Shown here in pieces: positions 13,849-25,132 of a stretch of 64,000 nucleotides of DNA. The notes under the pieces were generated by a model that ran no database searches, was not told where the DNA came from, and saw nothing but the letters and a program-made list of their open reading frames with translations. Each line of letters opens with the position of its first letter. The stretch's first letter is position 1. The DNA comes from Takifugu bimaculatus (taxonomy: Eukaryota > Chordata > Actinopteri > Tetraodontiformes > Tetraodontidae): positions 9,414,667 through 9,478,666 of the forward strand of contig CP034980.1 in NCBI GenBank assembly GCA_004026145.2. Reading direction: 5' to 3'. A program made the translations under genes and the position numbers.

Positions 13849-16073
13849 ATGGAGGAGACCATGCTGACGGACGGCCAGGAGAAGCCACAGAAGCGGGTCA
13901 GGTTCCGCGTGGCTTCAGGGAACAGCGGTCGCATCCTCAAGGAGATGTTCAAGGATGAGGGGCCTTCAGACTCCCTGGATTCAGACTGCACCAGCAGCTC
14001 GGATGCTGACCGGGCCAGCACGCCCTCCACCAGCGGAGACCTGCAGGGACACCTGTACGGCTACCCGGGCTCCGAGCTTGATGAGGGCGGGTGTGAGCCC
14101 GATGACCTGCTCATGTACGCAGGGGCTACCAAGGACTGGACCTTCACCACAAAAAGAGTGAACATCCTCAGCAAAAATGGGACAGTGAGAGGGGTCAAAC
14201 ACAAAGTGAGCGCGGGTCAGACCCTGTTTGAGAACCTTCCCAGTTCTAACAGTGTAAGTACGCCAGATGTTCTTGTTTTATCAGCTTTCTACACCATCTT
14301 CATGATGAGTGAAGGAGTGTCGTCCTCCTCAAGTCTAGTTACAGCTTCACGTAAGTGCACGCTGGCATGAAAGCTGACAATAGAAGACAAGGTCACTGGG
14401 CAATTAAAGTTTAATGATGCATTTCCTTAAGTGTTTCAGGGGAAACTAATCAGGTTAATGAATTCTCAGCACTTTCTAGTATCCCTCCACCAAGATCTGT
14501 TATTCTGAGGTAAGACTCCGTCATGTTTGCTGGTGCTGAAGTGAAGAAGAGGTGGACAACGAGTGCCACAGATGAACCTTCTCCTGATTAATGAGATTAG
14601 GGTCATTTTGGGTGGACGTATAAGACTTTTAAAGCTCTGGACCGGCCCTATTTCAAGACTCTAGTGTCACACCAGTTATATGATGGATATTCTCTTCAGC
14701 CTGAGCCAATATTTATCACATTTTATGCAGTTTCTTTTGCATCATATTTCATTCATGGGACACAGCAGAATTAATTTTTCTTCATTACAAAACATCAAAT
14801 TTAAAGATGGAATGTTGCCAGAAGGGGTTATTAAACACGAGTATCATTGCTAACAGCAGTTTACGTCCTGTGGGACTCTCCTCAAGGTTGCTGATTGATT
14901 GTACGTCTTGATGGGAGCACAGGAGAGTTGCCTTTTCATGGATTTTCCCCTCGCTCTCAGATGGAGTTGTCTCTCGAGTGCGGGCGGATCGTGATCTACA
15001 CCACCAGTTTCCGCGTGGTGAGGACGACCTTTGAGCGCTGTGAGCTGGTGCGGAAGATCTTCCAGAACCACAGAGTGAAGTTTGTGGAGAGGAACATCGC
15101 TCTGGACTGTGAATACGGGAAGGAGCTGGAGGAGCGCTGCAAACGTGTGGGAGAGCCTCCTTCTTTACCGGTGGTGTTCATTGATGGACACTACCTCGGG
15201 GTCAGCTTGGCTTTGTGACCTTTACACACCATCCAATGAGAATCAAATCTTTAGCATCTTTAGAATTTTGGTCTGGATTTGTTTTACAGGGTGCTGAGAA
15301 AATATTGAGCATGAATGAGTCCGGAGAGCTTCAAGACCTTCTGATAAAAATCGAGGTTAGTTTTCTGAGCAAATATCTCTTCATGATAGCTGCGGCAACG
15401 TCTGGTTGGAATTTCAAGCTCCCGTCCAATCAATGTCAACATGGAGTTTGCAGTTATTCAGCCAAACATGAAGTTTGATGGGAAAACAATGTAAAAACAG
15501 CATTTGCTGAGACAGGCAGATGAGGTCTAGCACCATAGAACAACCTATAGAATGCTCGAGAACATGCATGTTGTGATCAATATTGCTCACTTTAACAACA
15601 TTGCAATTTAACTATATGCGAAAATCCCATGTGGTATATTCATTTTTGTAAAATAGAGATTTACATTTAGGAGCTCTATTAGATGCACTGAAATAGCAGA
15701 CATAACATGAAAGTAATATTTATGTACAACTGAACATATAAGACTGCTCTATAGACATTTATGCTAAGCTAACACAGAAGCACATGGCATATTTTTCTCC
15801 TTAAAAATGATTATTTTTCTTGCCAGTCAAATTTATCTATAAATGTTTAGGGGTGTTTTACTGGGAGAGACTATACAATTGTTCCTTTTTTAGAGGGTTC
15901 AGCATCCCCACATGTGCCAGACCTGTGGGGACTTTGCCTTCATTCCGTGCCCGATGTGCCATGGCAGCAAGATGTCCGTGTTCCGCAACTGCTTCACGGA
16001 TTCCTTCAAAGCCCTCAAGTGCACTTCCTGCAACGAGAACGGCCTGCAGCCGTGTGGGAGCTGCAGCAAGTGA
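13849..16073 (+). CDS. grxcr1: grxcr1, glutaredoxin and cysteine-rich domain-containing protein 1 (complete, 4 exons)
   Basis: Exons are 13849-14253, 14961-15200, 15290-15355 and 15894-16073. All joins are phase 0 with GT-AG borders, giving 296 aa (human about 290). GRXCR1 acts in inner-ear and lateral-line hair cells, where it shapes actin-based stereocilia. The N-terminus is low-complexity with a conserved RRVNILSKNGTVRGV-like block near residues 105-120. A glutaredoxin-like fold covers about residues 143-237 and includes SLPVVFIDGHYLGG. The C-terminal 59 residues hold four CxxC pairs (245/248, 256/259, 280/283, 291/294), as expected for a zinc-binding tail. The usual CPYC site is absent and Ser151 stands at the equivalent position. 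Met at 13849 was chosen; a second Met follows at codon 5. Confidence 0.95.
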
Positions 16074-16199
16074 GGATGTTCAGTGCCTGAGCCAACAGTC
16101 TGGCTCCAAGAGTCTCGACAGGAACTGCAGCACGGGCAGTGAACCTGAACGCAGCAGCACTCCCCTTCCACAGCCATTGTTAGTGAAGACAACATTTTT

Positions 16200-16205
16200 A
16201 ATAAA
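16200..16205 (+). terminator. Poly(A) signal for grxcr1
   Basis: AATAAA lies 127 bases after the grxcr1 stop codon and suggests a short 3' UTR. Confidence 0.6.
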
Positions 16206-16539
16206 ATCCTTTATTATGTGGCTCTGCTGTTGTTTCGTTCTTGCTAAACTTCCATGTTGGGTCCGTTGGACGTGAGTTAAAGTGGTTGCCACAGGTGAAT
16301 CGAACAAATGCGAGCTGGTTATTTAATCGGTGTGGAAGATCCTCCATTGACAATGTTCCAGCTACTAATCCCGGCTCAGACTTGGTCAGGAAGGACACAG
16401 ACACAGGACAGTTGGACACAGAGGACAAACTGGGCTCCAGAGCTGGAAGACAAGCCCCAAACCCCTGGGAAGTTTTAAAAGTCTAAAACTGAATTTAAAG
16501 TGATAAAATTAAGATAACAACAGTTTATCATTGATTAGA

Positions 16540-16745
16540 TTTTAATTTAGAGTTTATTGTCAGTAATTCTGTAGCTCCAGTCATTATTCCAGTCACAAAT
16601 TACACCAGGGTCAATTAGCTCCTGCCCAGTCCCCCCATAGGAACCTGGACCTGTCCAAGGTTTCTTCCTGTTCCTGGTGGTCAACTCTGGGTTTCTAAGC
16701 GCCCAGAGACAATTGAATAGTATAGATTTAGTTCATTATTACAGT
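16540..16745 (+). repeat. Degenerate teleost interspersed repeat
   Basis: The block with CCTGTCCAAGGTTTCTTCCTG and a following GGTTTCTAAGCGCC-type segment resembles a repeat motif common across teleost genomes. Ends and family cannot be defined by eye. Confidence 0.35.
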
Positions 16746-16960
16746 CTGTTTAATAACAGGTATATGACTTTACTGAGTATTCTAATGTGAATTAATCGAT
16801 CAAATTTGAATTTTCACTGCTGAGCCATGAGAATATGTTAACCTTTGTTTTAAGTGCATTGATTGTGTGACCAGGATGACACTTGTGTGTGGGGTTTATT
16901 TTCTTTGTTGTTTATTTTTATTATTCATTTTTATTGCATCTTTAGACGGCTGGAAATAAA

Positions 16961-16992
16961 GGGGGTGGTGGTGGTGGTGGGGGGGGGGGGGG
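16961..16992. repeat. (GGT)n / poly-G tract
   Basis: G-rich run with GGT units followed by 14 or so consecutive G. It is a candidate G-quadruplex former on the plus strand. Confidence 0.85.
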
Positions 16993-17416
16993 TAACCAAT
17001 CAAACTTGTACAACAGGATTTATTTATGACAGTTTTATTTTGATTTTAGGTTTTGGGAATAGCAATAAAAGTACAGAGGACCTTTTAAGAGGAGCTTCGG
17101 GGCCCTCCGTCCAGCCCCCATCATCACCTGATGGAGAAGCAGCACAATGCGATGATTCTGATCGGTGAAATAATCTCCAGGCTGCAGAGGGACCTTTGCA
17201 TTCAATAATTCAGCGTGACGAGGACTCGGTGCATTCCGGGGTTCTTGTACCTCGCACAAAAGAGCTTTGAGTCCTTGGGTCCAAACAGCGGAGTGAAAAT
17301 GAAAATCAGCCTTTTATTGCAACCAGAACCACATTCGAGGCTGGCTGGTTCGCGTCTGAAGGGATGATGTCATGCGTTTGGCTGCCATCCAAGCGGGTCA
17401 GAGAAGCGCAGCTCGG

Positions 17417-17499
17417 TTCTCTACGCTGTCATAGCCCTGTACAATGCTGCTTGAACATGATTAGACAAGGCAGCACTGTAAAGAGGCTAAAAGCGGAGA
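17417..17499 (-). ncRNA. mir103: mir-103 microRNA precursor
   Basis: On the minus strand, bases 17451 down to 17429 are identical over 23 nt to mature miR-103-3p (seed GCAGCAU; it ends in GGGCUAUGA, whereas miR-107 ends in GGGCUAUCA). The 5' arm (minus strand of 17466-17483, CTTTACAGTGCTGCCTTG) pairs with it across a short loop, as in known mir-103/107 precursors. The flanks extend the stem. In vertebrates mir-103 and mir-107 normally lie inside introns of PANK genes, and their targets include metabolic and Dicer transcripts. Here no PANK exon is recognisable on either side, so this looks like a free-standing or host-less copy. It sits between the 3' ends of grxcr1 and slc30a9. Precursor ends are approximate. 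Confidence 0.93.
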
Positions 17500-18334
17500 G
17501 CAAGGTGGCGATGGTGATGATCCGCCATGACGACTCCCCCCTCCAACGCAAGTCTTCACACTTGGAGATGCTCCCGCACCTGAAACGGCAACCGACATCG
17601 ATTAACTAGAACAAAACAGAATGAAAAAGGGCGCGCGGAGATATAAATCACTTTAAAGGTTGTGGGTTCCGACAGGGTTGCGAAATGTGGTTCCTTTAAT
17701 CCAATTCCGCAGCGAGGTGTAATGGGGGGTTTGGGCTTTTTGTAACCACGGGCTTGTGGCGACGGAGGGGAGGTTGCATGAAAATCTGAGTCCCCCAACT
17801 GTGATGGTGTACTGCGCCCCCCATCTGTAAGGAGAAAAGACTGAGAGGGGGGAAACGGCGGCGCCGAATGTGAAAAGACCCTCTCGCTGATGAATAGATG
17901 GATGGACGCGGCGACGGGGAGGATGGAGAGGAAAGCGGGATGAGTGAAGAGGTGTTTGGTGACAGACGCGCCTCGACGCACGTTCAACCTCCACCAAGAA
18001 CCAAATCTGGACTTGCTTGTTTTCTTCATCCGCGCCCCCCCAACCTCTTTTCTTTTCTTTCCCCGAGACGGGGACATATGAAAGGAAGGGTAGTGGCGCG
18101 ATGGCACCACTGACGAGACATGACACCGATATGCGCGTAACAGCCACAAATGTGAGAAGACGGAACGGGAATAAAACCTGCAGTGGAGCTCCGGCCGCTT
18201 TGTCTGCTTCCCTCCGTGGGCTCGGTGAAGAATGATTTCAGTCGAGTAACCCAGCGTGGTCCAGCCGCGGTGCCGTGCGTAATGTTTTGAATGGTCGGTC
18301 AATGCGCAGACTGGTTTGAAATGACTATTTTTAT

Positions 18335-18342
18335 TGACGTCA
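18335..18342. promoter_or_regulatory. Consensus CRE palindrome TGACGTCA
   Basis: Perfect 8-base CREB/ATF site inside the CpG-rich island upstream of mir-103. Confidence 0.55.
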
Positions 18343-18357
18343 GCGCACAGGCTAGTG

Positions 18358-18377
18358 CCCCCCCCCCCCCCCCCCCC
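18358..18377. repeat. Poly-C run (20 bases)
   Basis: Uninterrupted C homopolymer at the edge of the CpG island. Its length is likely unreliable in assemblies. Confidence 0.9.
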
Positions 18378-18420
18378 TTTTTCTACAACTGCACCATCTA
18401 ATGGACTCAGACTCTCATTC

Positions 18421-19931
18421 CAAGCTTTCATGGGTCGCCTCAGTCTATTTCCTGGGAATTATTGTAAAACATTTTAATGATGTACTTGTTTACTTTGTAT
18501 TTTCAATATCAGATGTTATGCTTGTACATATTAGTCGATAATTCTATATAAGTGGCCAGATAAGAATAATATACTAAAAAGAAAAATGAAAATTAGAACA
18601 AGAACGTCAGGCATAATGATTTAAGTCCCAATCCTGACGACATAACTATGAACATTTATTTTTTTTCCTCAAAATATGAATATATAGTTATATAGTCACA
18701 TTGTTTCTCAAAAAAAAATGTTGAAAAAAGTACAATACTGAGCAGCAACATGCACTCAGCATTTTATAACAACTTCTTTACTATGAAAGGACTGAATATC
18801 ATTACATTACCACCTTTTAAGGTTTTTTATTTTCACCAATTTTAAATACGTAAAGCTTCAATTTCACTCGACGCCACTGAAAATAATCCACCCGCCTGAC
18901 AGAAGGGAAAGCAAAATAATTTAATAAATTATCTCATTTATTTCAACTCCTTCAGCAGTGACATCATATGCATATGCAAAATGAAAATATTACACTATTA
19001 ACACCTTCAGAAATATACACCCTCCCCCCGCCACCCATGCATCCCCACGTTCCCAGGATGATGAAATGTCTGTGGTCCATTTGGAATATGAATATTGTTC
19101 ACATGGCAATTATGTTTAACAGCTAAGTAGAGCCTAAGTAATGAAGGAGGGGGGGGGTTATTATACACACACTGTACAGGGTGATGTCCTGACAGATGCC
19201 CCTCTGATGGGGGGGCCTTGTTCTAGTGCATTTTCTCTTGTATTCTCCAAGCAGGGAAAACCTCTTCTGGAGCTTCATTTTTGGAATAGTACAACCGCTC
19301 ATTTCCTAAACCACAAATCTGGAGTTTGACAAGTCCGATGAATAAAAGCAATGCCGCTGTCGTTTAATGTTTAGCACCAACCCACTACTACTGCACTTTA
19401 TCTGATTTTCAGCTCTATAAATCGATAACATCTCATTTGCATTTGGTAATCTGTAAAACCAATAAAATCCATCTCAAGCTGAAGCACTGAGGTGCCACAA
19501 AAAACCACCGTCTGAGCAGTCTGAGAACTTTTGGGGTTCCTTTTAAAATCAGTGAGAGAACCACTGTCCGCTGTCCTTCCAGCATCATTCCAAAGGTGAA
19601 AGTGTGTTTTTGGAAGCGAGTCAGAGATAAACCGCCACATGCAGCAAGTGTGATTCAAGTTCTCTGGAGCCAGAAACACACTCACCTGAGAATGAGAGCT
19701 GAAATTCAGAAACTCTCATTTTAAGTGAAGCTAAAGCAACACGACTGCTAATGACCGCTACCCAAACACCGTCTTTGTATCCGGCTGTCGTCTATTCTAC
19801 AGTAAGACTCCTGCTGAGATGGGGGTGTGCTTCGTCGTGGTCAGGATGGGGGGAGATCGCAGAGGTAGGTGTGGTCATGTCAGGTTTCCCTCTGGTGGAT
19901 TAATCTTGCCTCAGCAGAGCCAGGTTGGATA
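18421..19931. other. Presumed slc30a9 3' UTR and intergenic sequence
   Basis: No coding exon is supportable. AT-rich sequence downstream of the slc30a9 stop on the minus strand carries a candidate poly(A) signal (AATAAA, minus strand of 18937-18942), about 1 kb past the stop. How much is transcribed cannot be read from sequence. Confidence 0.45.
18937..18942 (-). terminator. Candidate poly(A) signal for slc30a9
   Basis: Minus-strand AATAAA about 1 kb downstream of the slc30a9 stop. Other AATAAA-like words nearby make the choice uncertain. Confidence 0.3.
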
Positions 19932-22900
19932 TTATAGTATTTCCAGGTCAACGTGGCGAACCTCTGGGTTACGTTGCTGAGGAGAAGCAGAACACAGCTG
20001 TTAACAGCTGTTCTGTAAGAGCGGCGGCGGGTAATGATTCAGAGACGTACCTTCAGTCCTTTCTCTAAACGGTCCACCTCGGCTCCCAGAGTGTCAATAA
20101 TGTTCTCACCGTGTTTCAGCATAAAGTTCTCCAGCTCCTCAGGGGTCTTTACCTGCTGAATCTCCTGCAGAGATGAAAGAACAGTGTGATTCCCAACACT
20201 GATGCTGATGTGTCTTCATCTGTGAGTGCCGGCATGCTTGTTCTCTGGAGAGAGAGAGAGCGGGTCAGGGTTGAAAGAACTTACAGTGAGGATTTGGTCA
20301 ATGTCTTGTTTTTCCAGATACGACCGCGTCACCACTCGACCGTCAAAGTCGACCTCGGCTTTGAAGCGCACTTTACTCAGCCCCAAGTCAGTGGCCTTCA
20401 CATCATGGATGGCTCTGGATAAAGCAACATCATACAGTCAAGACTTTGAGAAAGCTAACTGTGTGTGTGGAGGGTGTGTGTGTGTGTGTGTGTGTTGCTC
20501 CTCTGCTGACCTCACAGCTGGGTCATTCTCCAGGAACTCTGTCAGCTTCTGCACACGTTCCGCCTGTATGGAGCGGCCTAACAGGGCCTCTGTGTTGGTG
20601 TAGATGAGGAAGGCTGACACGGTGCCCAGCAACGTTCCAACGCCAAGGGAACCCAAACTGTCATAGTACGGGTTACCTAGGAGACCGCCCAGAGGCAACA
20701 ATAGAAAACATGAAAGATTAAGTGTTGCGAGCCGACAGCCTGGCCTCTAATATGACACCTGAGAGACTGACATGACCACAGCTGAAAGAGCGAAGAGCAA
20801 ATATCACACGCCCGGTGTCACACCTGTTTCTTTTCTATTCCCAAGTTCTATTAGTCATCTTAGAATCTAACTTTCAGCCCCACTGTTCTGACTGCATTCC
20901 ATAAAGTTGCCTCACCTTAATTGTGCTTTTGGTTATTATTGTATCCAGACTTCAGGAGGATCAACAGTCGTTACCAGTGCCAGAGCAAAGCTCAACTGGT
21001 TTACATGCATTCAGATCATAAAGTTGATTTTATTTTACCTGTTGAATCGTCTACAGCTGAATGTGGTTATGAATAGCTAAAGGGCAGCAGGATACATCTT
21101 AATCTATGTGAAAATAAAGTTTAAAATGATGTGGAGGGAGGACGTGAGGATGAGGGTAGCTGCCGGAGCTTTTACCTGTGAGGGAGGTGAGTCCCATGCA
21201 GCCAGCAGCCATGATGACCCCTAAAACAGCAGCAGTGTCCTCCAAGAGAACCACGTTGGTGCTGGGGTCTCGACTCTGCATTACTGCCCCACAAAACAGA
21301 ACAAAATCCTTCAGTAACTCTAAAATACATTTGCACAGTCACTATCTACACTGGGTCTGTATCATTTACATTACAAAATAAGATTGAAATCAGTCCTGTT
21401 CCAGGTTGATTTCCTAGATATGGTCCCAGCACATTTGGTTTATGTTACTTTACAAAATCTCATCTCCTAACTGTTTATGACAGATGGTCATCTTATTCCT
21501 AAAAAAATAGCCAGTGCTGTGAGGAACAGCCTGAGGAAACAATGAACTGTTAAAACGGCTCTAGAAGAAAGACTCCTGTTGTTTCAACAACAACTGAAGT
21601 CCACTGGTGCTTAATTAGGATGCACGCCACTGCCTCAACCTACAACAATATGAGACCAACATAAAATCAGTACAGACCGTATTCATAAAAGGAAATTCCA
21701 TGCTGGCGAGCGCTCTTCTTTATCTCATTGACGGCTACTAGTAATGTGGCTGAAAAACAGGAGCAATTGTTTCACTCCAAAAAGAATGAACATTTAAATG
21801 GTAAATGATCTTTATTTGTATAACCTACCGCCTTCTGACACCAGGGAACCTGCCAGAATACAGTAGGCCTGTAAGACAGAAACAAACCATGGATACCCTT
21901 GCTGAGCACTTTACCCCAGCCAGCTTTCACACCAACACTCACCCATAGTAAAGATTCCATGGGCTGGGGGTGCAGCAACCCCATGATCCCATGGTACCAG
22001 GAGAGACCTGCTCCCATCATAAAAATGCCAACTCCGCTGATGAGGGAGGCAATGTAGCGCATGTTGGAAAAGCCGTACCTAAAACATAACATACAGCGCC
22101 ATGAATATAAGAAATAAAGGGTAACAGCTGCTTTGGAACAAATTACCACACATCATCCATTTTAGGAAGGAATCCTGCTAAATATAGACATCCATTAACA
22201 GCCGAAACATCACCGCTAATTCTAACTGCCCATTTTTAACCCATCAACCCCCCCTCACATTTCTCACTCCATTAATTTGTTAATAGTGCAATGCATTGTG
22301 GGTACTCACGGGTGCCCAGGGTCAGGGTTGCGCACAGACTGGCTGATTCCCAGAGCAAGAAGACCCTGGTTACAGGTGTCGGCCAAGGAGTGGATGGCCT
22401 CAGAGAACATGCTTGCTGAGCCGGTGTAGACCCACGCCAGGAGTTTGAAGAAGAAATTCAGGCCATTGCTGAACAGGAAATGAGAGGAGTCACAGGGAAA
22501 TCCACTGTTTTATTATACATAATGTTTAACAGCAGTTAGTTGAGATAGTTTACAAGCTAACCTTGTCGGTAAAACTATGGAAGCTGCAACTGTTGCTGAG
22601 CAGAATTATACTATACATTATCTATCAGGAGAACATAATACATTTTGTTAGGAGCCAAACAGATTTAGCTGCTGGTTAAAGTTACGCATGTCACAATTAC
22701 ACATGCACACACCAGGATGTATTTCATTATTTTAGTGTTTGACATTCGTGAACCATCAGCTTTAAATCCAGACGGGACTACTTCTCTCCCCGCCATTAAT
22801 TGAGTCTCATGAGTCTGCACATGTGGTGAAGGAACTGTTTTGCTGTTCATGTGAGTGCACATGCTCTCTAACACAATCATGCTAACTCAATAACCCCTGC

Positions 22901-25132
22901 CCCAGCTTCATTAAAGCCTCTCGCATCGAGATTCCACATTATCCAGTAGGGTTTCACTTATGTAATGACTAAAATACAGAATAGATGGTGCGAGTTTGAA
23001 TACTTACATGCAAATAGCAACCATGACCACCTTCCCTGGCCCTTGCAGAAATGTCGTCCTCTTTCCTGACCGAGGCTTTGAAAAACAAACCATATAGAAA
23101 CAGTTAAAAGGTCTGCAATGCCCCCTTTCCACATTTATAAACCTACTATAACTGAGTTCATGACTTGGAAAAACAAAACCATGTAGGAATGGTATATTCT
23201 TTTTGTGCATTTCACATGCCGATGTAGAGCAGAATGTAGAATATACCACGACACACCAGAGAAGAGCACCACAGCACAGTCATTGTAATACCCCCGCAGC
23301 AAACAGTAAAATAAGCGACAATAGATAATGACACGGTGGCAGAGATAAGGTGCCCCTCTGTTACAGGGACACAAAAACACTTCACTACACGTTAATGCAT
23401 TTATTTTTGTGTTCAAATCAGTTTTGTAATGGGTTACATCAGTTCCTCTTTACTGCCTCAAATCCTGCTTTGAACCAAACCTAGAAAATAAGTGCCCACC
23501 TTTGTGTTGCCCCAAAAGTGTTTGTATTCCTTCAACAGCTGTTGATTCCTGAAAATATCTGCAGGTCATCAAAGGAAATACAATTAGAAACATAAAAATT
23601 TCATTCAACAGACCAAGGGTGATTATGTTTAGTTCGCGTGTGAGTTTCCACTGATGATCAGTTTACTTAATTTGTGCAAAGAACCATTTTTTTAGGAGAG
23701 CGTTCAGGCTTGTGGTAAGTGCAGTTGTAACTGGTATTAACGGACTCAGGAAAAAGATAATATTTCAAGTGTGAGACAATGCTGACATCTTCCCAAAATG
23801 CTGAAATTTTATTTGAACGAATAAATTACAGTCTTAACAAAGATATTTAAAAAGGGGAAATAATAAACCTACTCTCTTGGTATTCTTTCTCCATCTCTTT
23901 CCGGAGATTTCTCTCTCGGGTTAGAGCTTCCTGACTTCCCCAGACATCTATAGCTCTGAGAAAGGGGGATAAATACAATGCATGATTAAAACTGCACCAA
24001 AATTCAACACCACAGTATTAAATCCTCTTAAACCAAAGAACTAACTTGGCCTCCACATCTGATCGCAAAAAGACAGTAAAAGCCTCCGTGTCATCATGGG
24101 GGCTACGTCTCCTGATCCTTCGAAGCTGTTCCAAGTCACTGCGAACATATGGGGAGAAGGAAATTATTTAATAAGACCCGAAGTGAGAGTCTGACATCAA
24201 GTAATCACACAGGCATGTTACATATTAACCCAAGGCATTTTAAGTCTTTTCGCTCTGCCACACTAAGACACACATTCCAAATATTTTACTCAGTTCTCTT
24301 TTCTGGCAAGTTATTGACTTATGTGGAGTGGAGAGAACAAAACAATGTTACCTTGGTTTGAGGCAGAACTCATTCATGGCTCTGACTGCAGTAATAAAAT
24401 TGTTCTGTGTATACTTGGCTCCATAATCCCTTTTTTTCAGCACCGCCCGAACTGCACAGAACATCACAGACATTTGTATTCAAATATAAGATGTATAGAA
24501 GTCCTTCCTGTTTTTAATCATGTTCCTCATTCATTCATTGTGCAAATTTAAGTTGTGATGCGCGTGAATAATTGTTACCTTTCACTTGAATTGTCTCAGC
24601 TTTAGTCAGTCCCTGTTTTGTTGACCCTGTGACAAACTCAAATTAATCCAAAATATCTCGGCTTATTAAAATAGTTTACTAAAGGATGTCAGTCACAAGT
24701 ATGTCACCTGGTGAAAAGGCAGCTTTCCCAGCAGATGACAAGATCTTTTCAGCTGATGGAGCATCATTAGATGAAGACTTTGAAAGGCCATCTTTGTCGT
24801 TTCCAAAGGTGGAGTAATACTGTACTCTGCCCAGCCTGTGCGAGGAAACACGGAGTTCTGGAAAGCTGATCCCCCAGCTGTGGATGCCAGCATTCGTCCA
24901 CCCTACGCGACACGACATGGATGACATTTCCTTCAATTACATCCTTCAATTAAACAAAACTACGGCCAGAGATTGCAGAATAATAGGGTGCGTAAACAGA
25001 TGCCAGATAACTGCGTTCCTTACCGCAACACAGCTGGGGGAACCGTGGCGACCGCTGTGACAAGGGCGCCTTTGGACACAAAGATACCCTGCAGAAGACA
25101 TGCCGCGGTCTGATGGCCAGACAGGGGAACAT
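19932..25132 (-). CDS. slc30a9: slc30a9 (ZnT9), cation-diffusion-facilitator zinc transporter (complete, 17 exons)
   Basis: Exons, 5' to 3': 25024-25132, 24708-24902, 24579-24626, 24352-24451, 24046-24138, 23873-23955, 23500-23558, 23008-23075, 22310-22468, 21943-22078, 21829-21868, 21678-21749, 21176-21283, 20511-20676, 20285-20414, 20051-20164, 19932-19976. All phases agree and give 574 aa (human 568). ZnT9 exports zinc from mitochondria. Residues 1 to about 110 are variable with arginines, fitting a mitochondrial targeting region. Near residue 120 begins the conserved KKRDYGAKYTQNNF block. The membrane domain holds HSLAD (His278, Asp282, the family HxxxD) and LLEDTAAVLG (Asp403). The tail ends in RHVDLEIL. 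The first ATG at 25132 was used; upstream in-frame sequence has only TTG. Confidence 0.96.
20461..20496. repeat. (GT)n microsatellite next to an slc30a9 splice donor
   Basis: GT repeat on the plus strand, hence CA repeat in the slc30a9 pre-mRNA. It starts about 15 bases after the exon 14 donor. Confidence 0.9.

Larger units (their letters stand above)
17500..18420 (-). promoter_or_regulatory. CpG-rich island, candidate pri-mir-103 promoter
   Basis: GC content and CpG density rise sharply just 5' of the mir-103 hairpin in its own transcription direction. The island holds a perfect CRE palindrome (18335-18342) and a 20-base poly-C run. A 291-codon minus-strand open frame spans it, but it has no recognisable domain, is glycine- and serine-rich, and is best explained by low stop-codon density in GC-rich DNA. 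The promoter role is inferred from position. Confidence 0.45.

Noticed and set aside
17556..18431. A 291-codon open frame on the minus strand
   Set aside because: It lies in a CpG-rich, stop-poor block, starts with low-complexity Gly from the poly-C run, has no recognisable domain, and overlaps other long frames on both strands.
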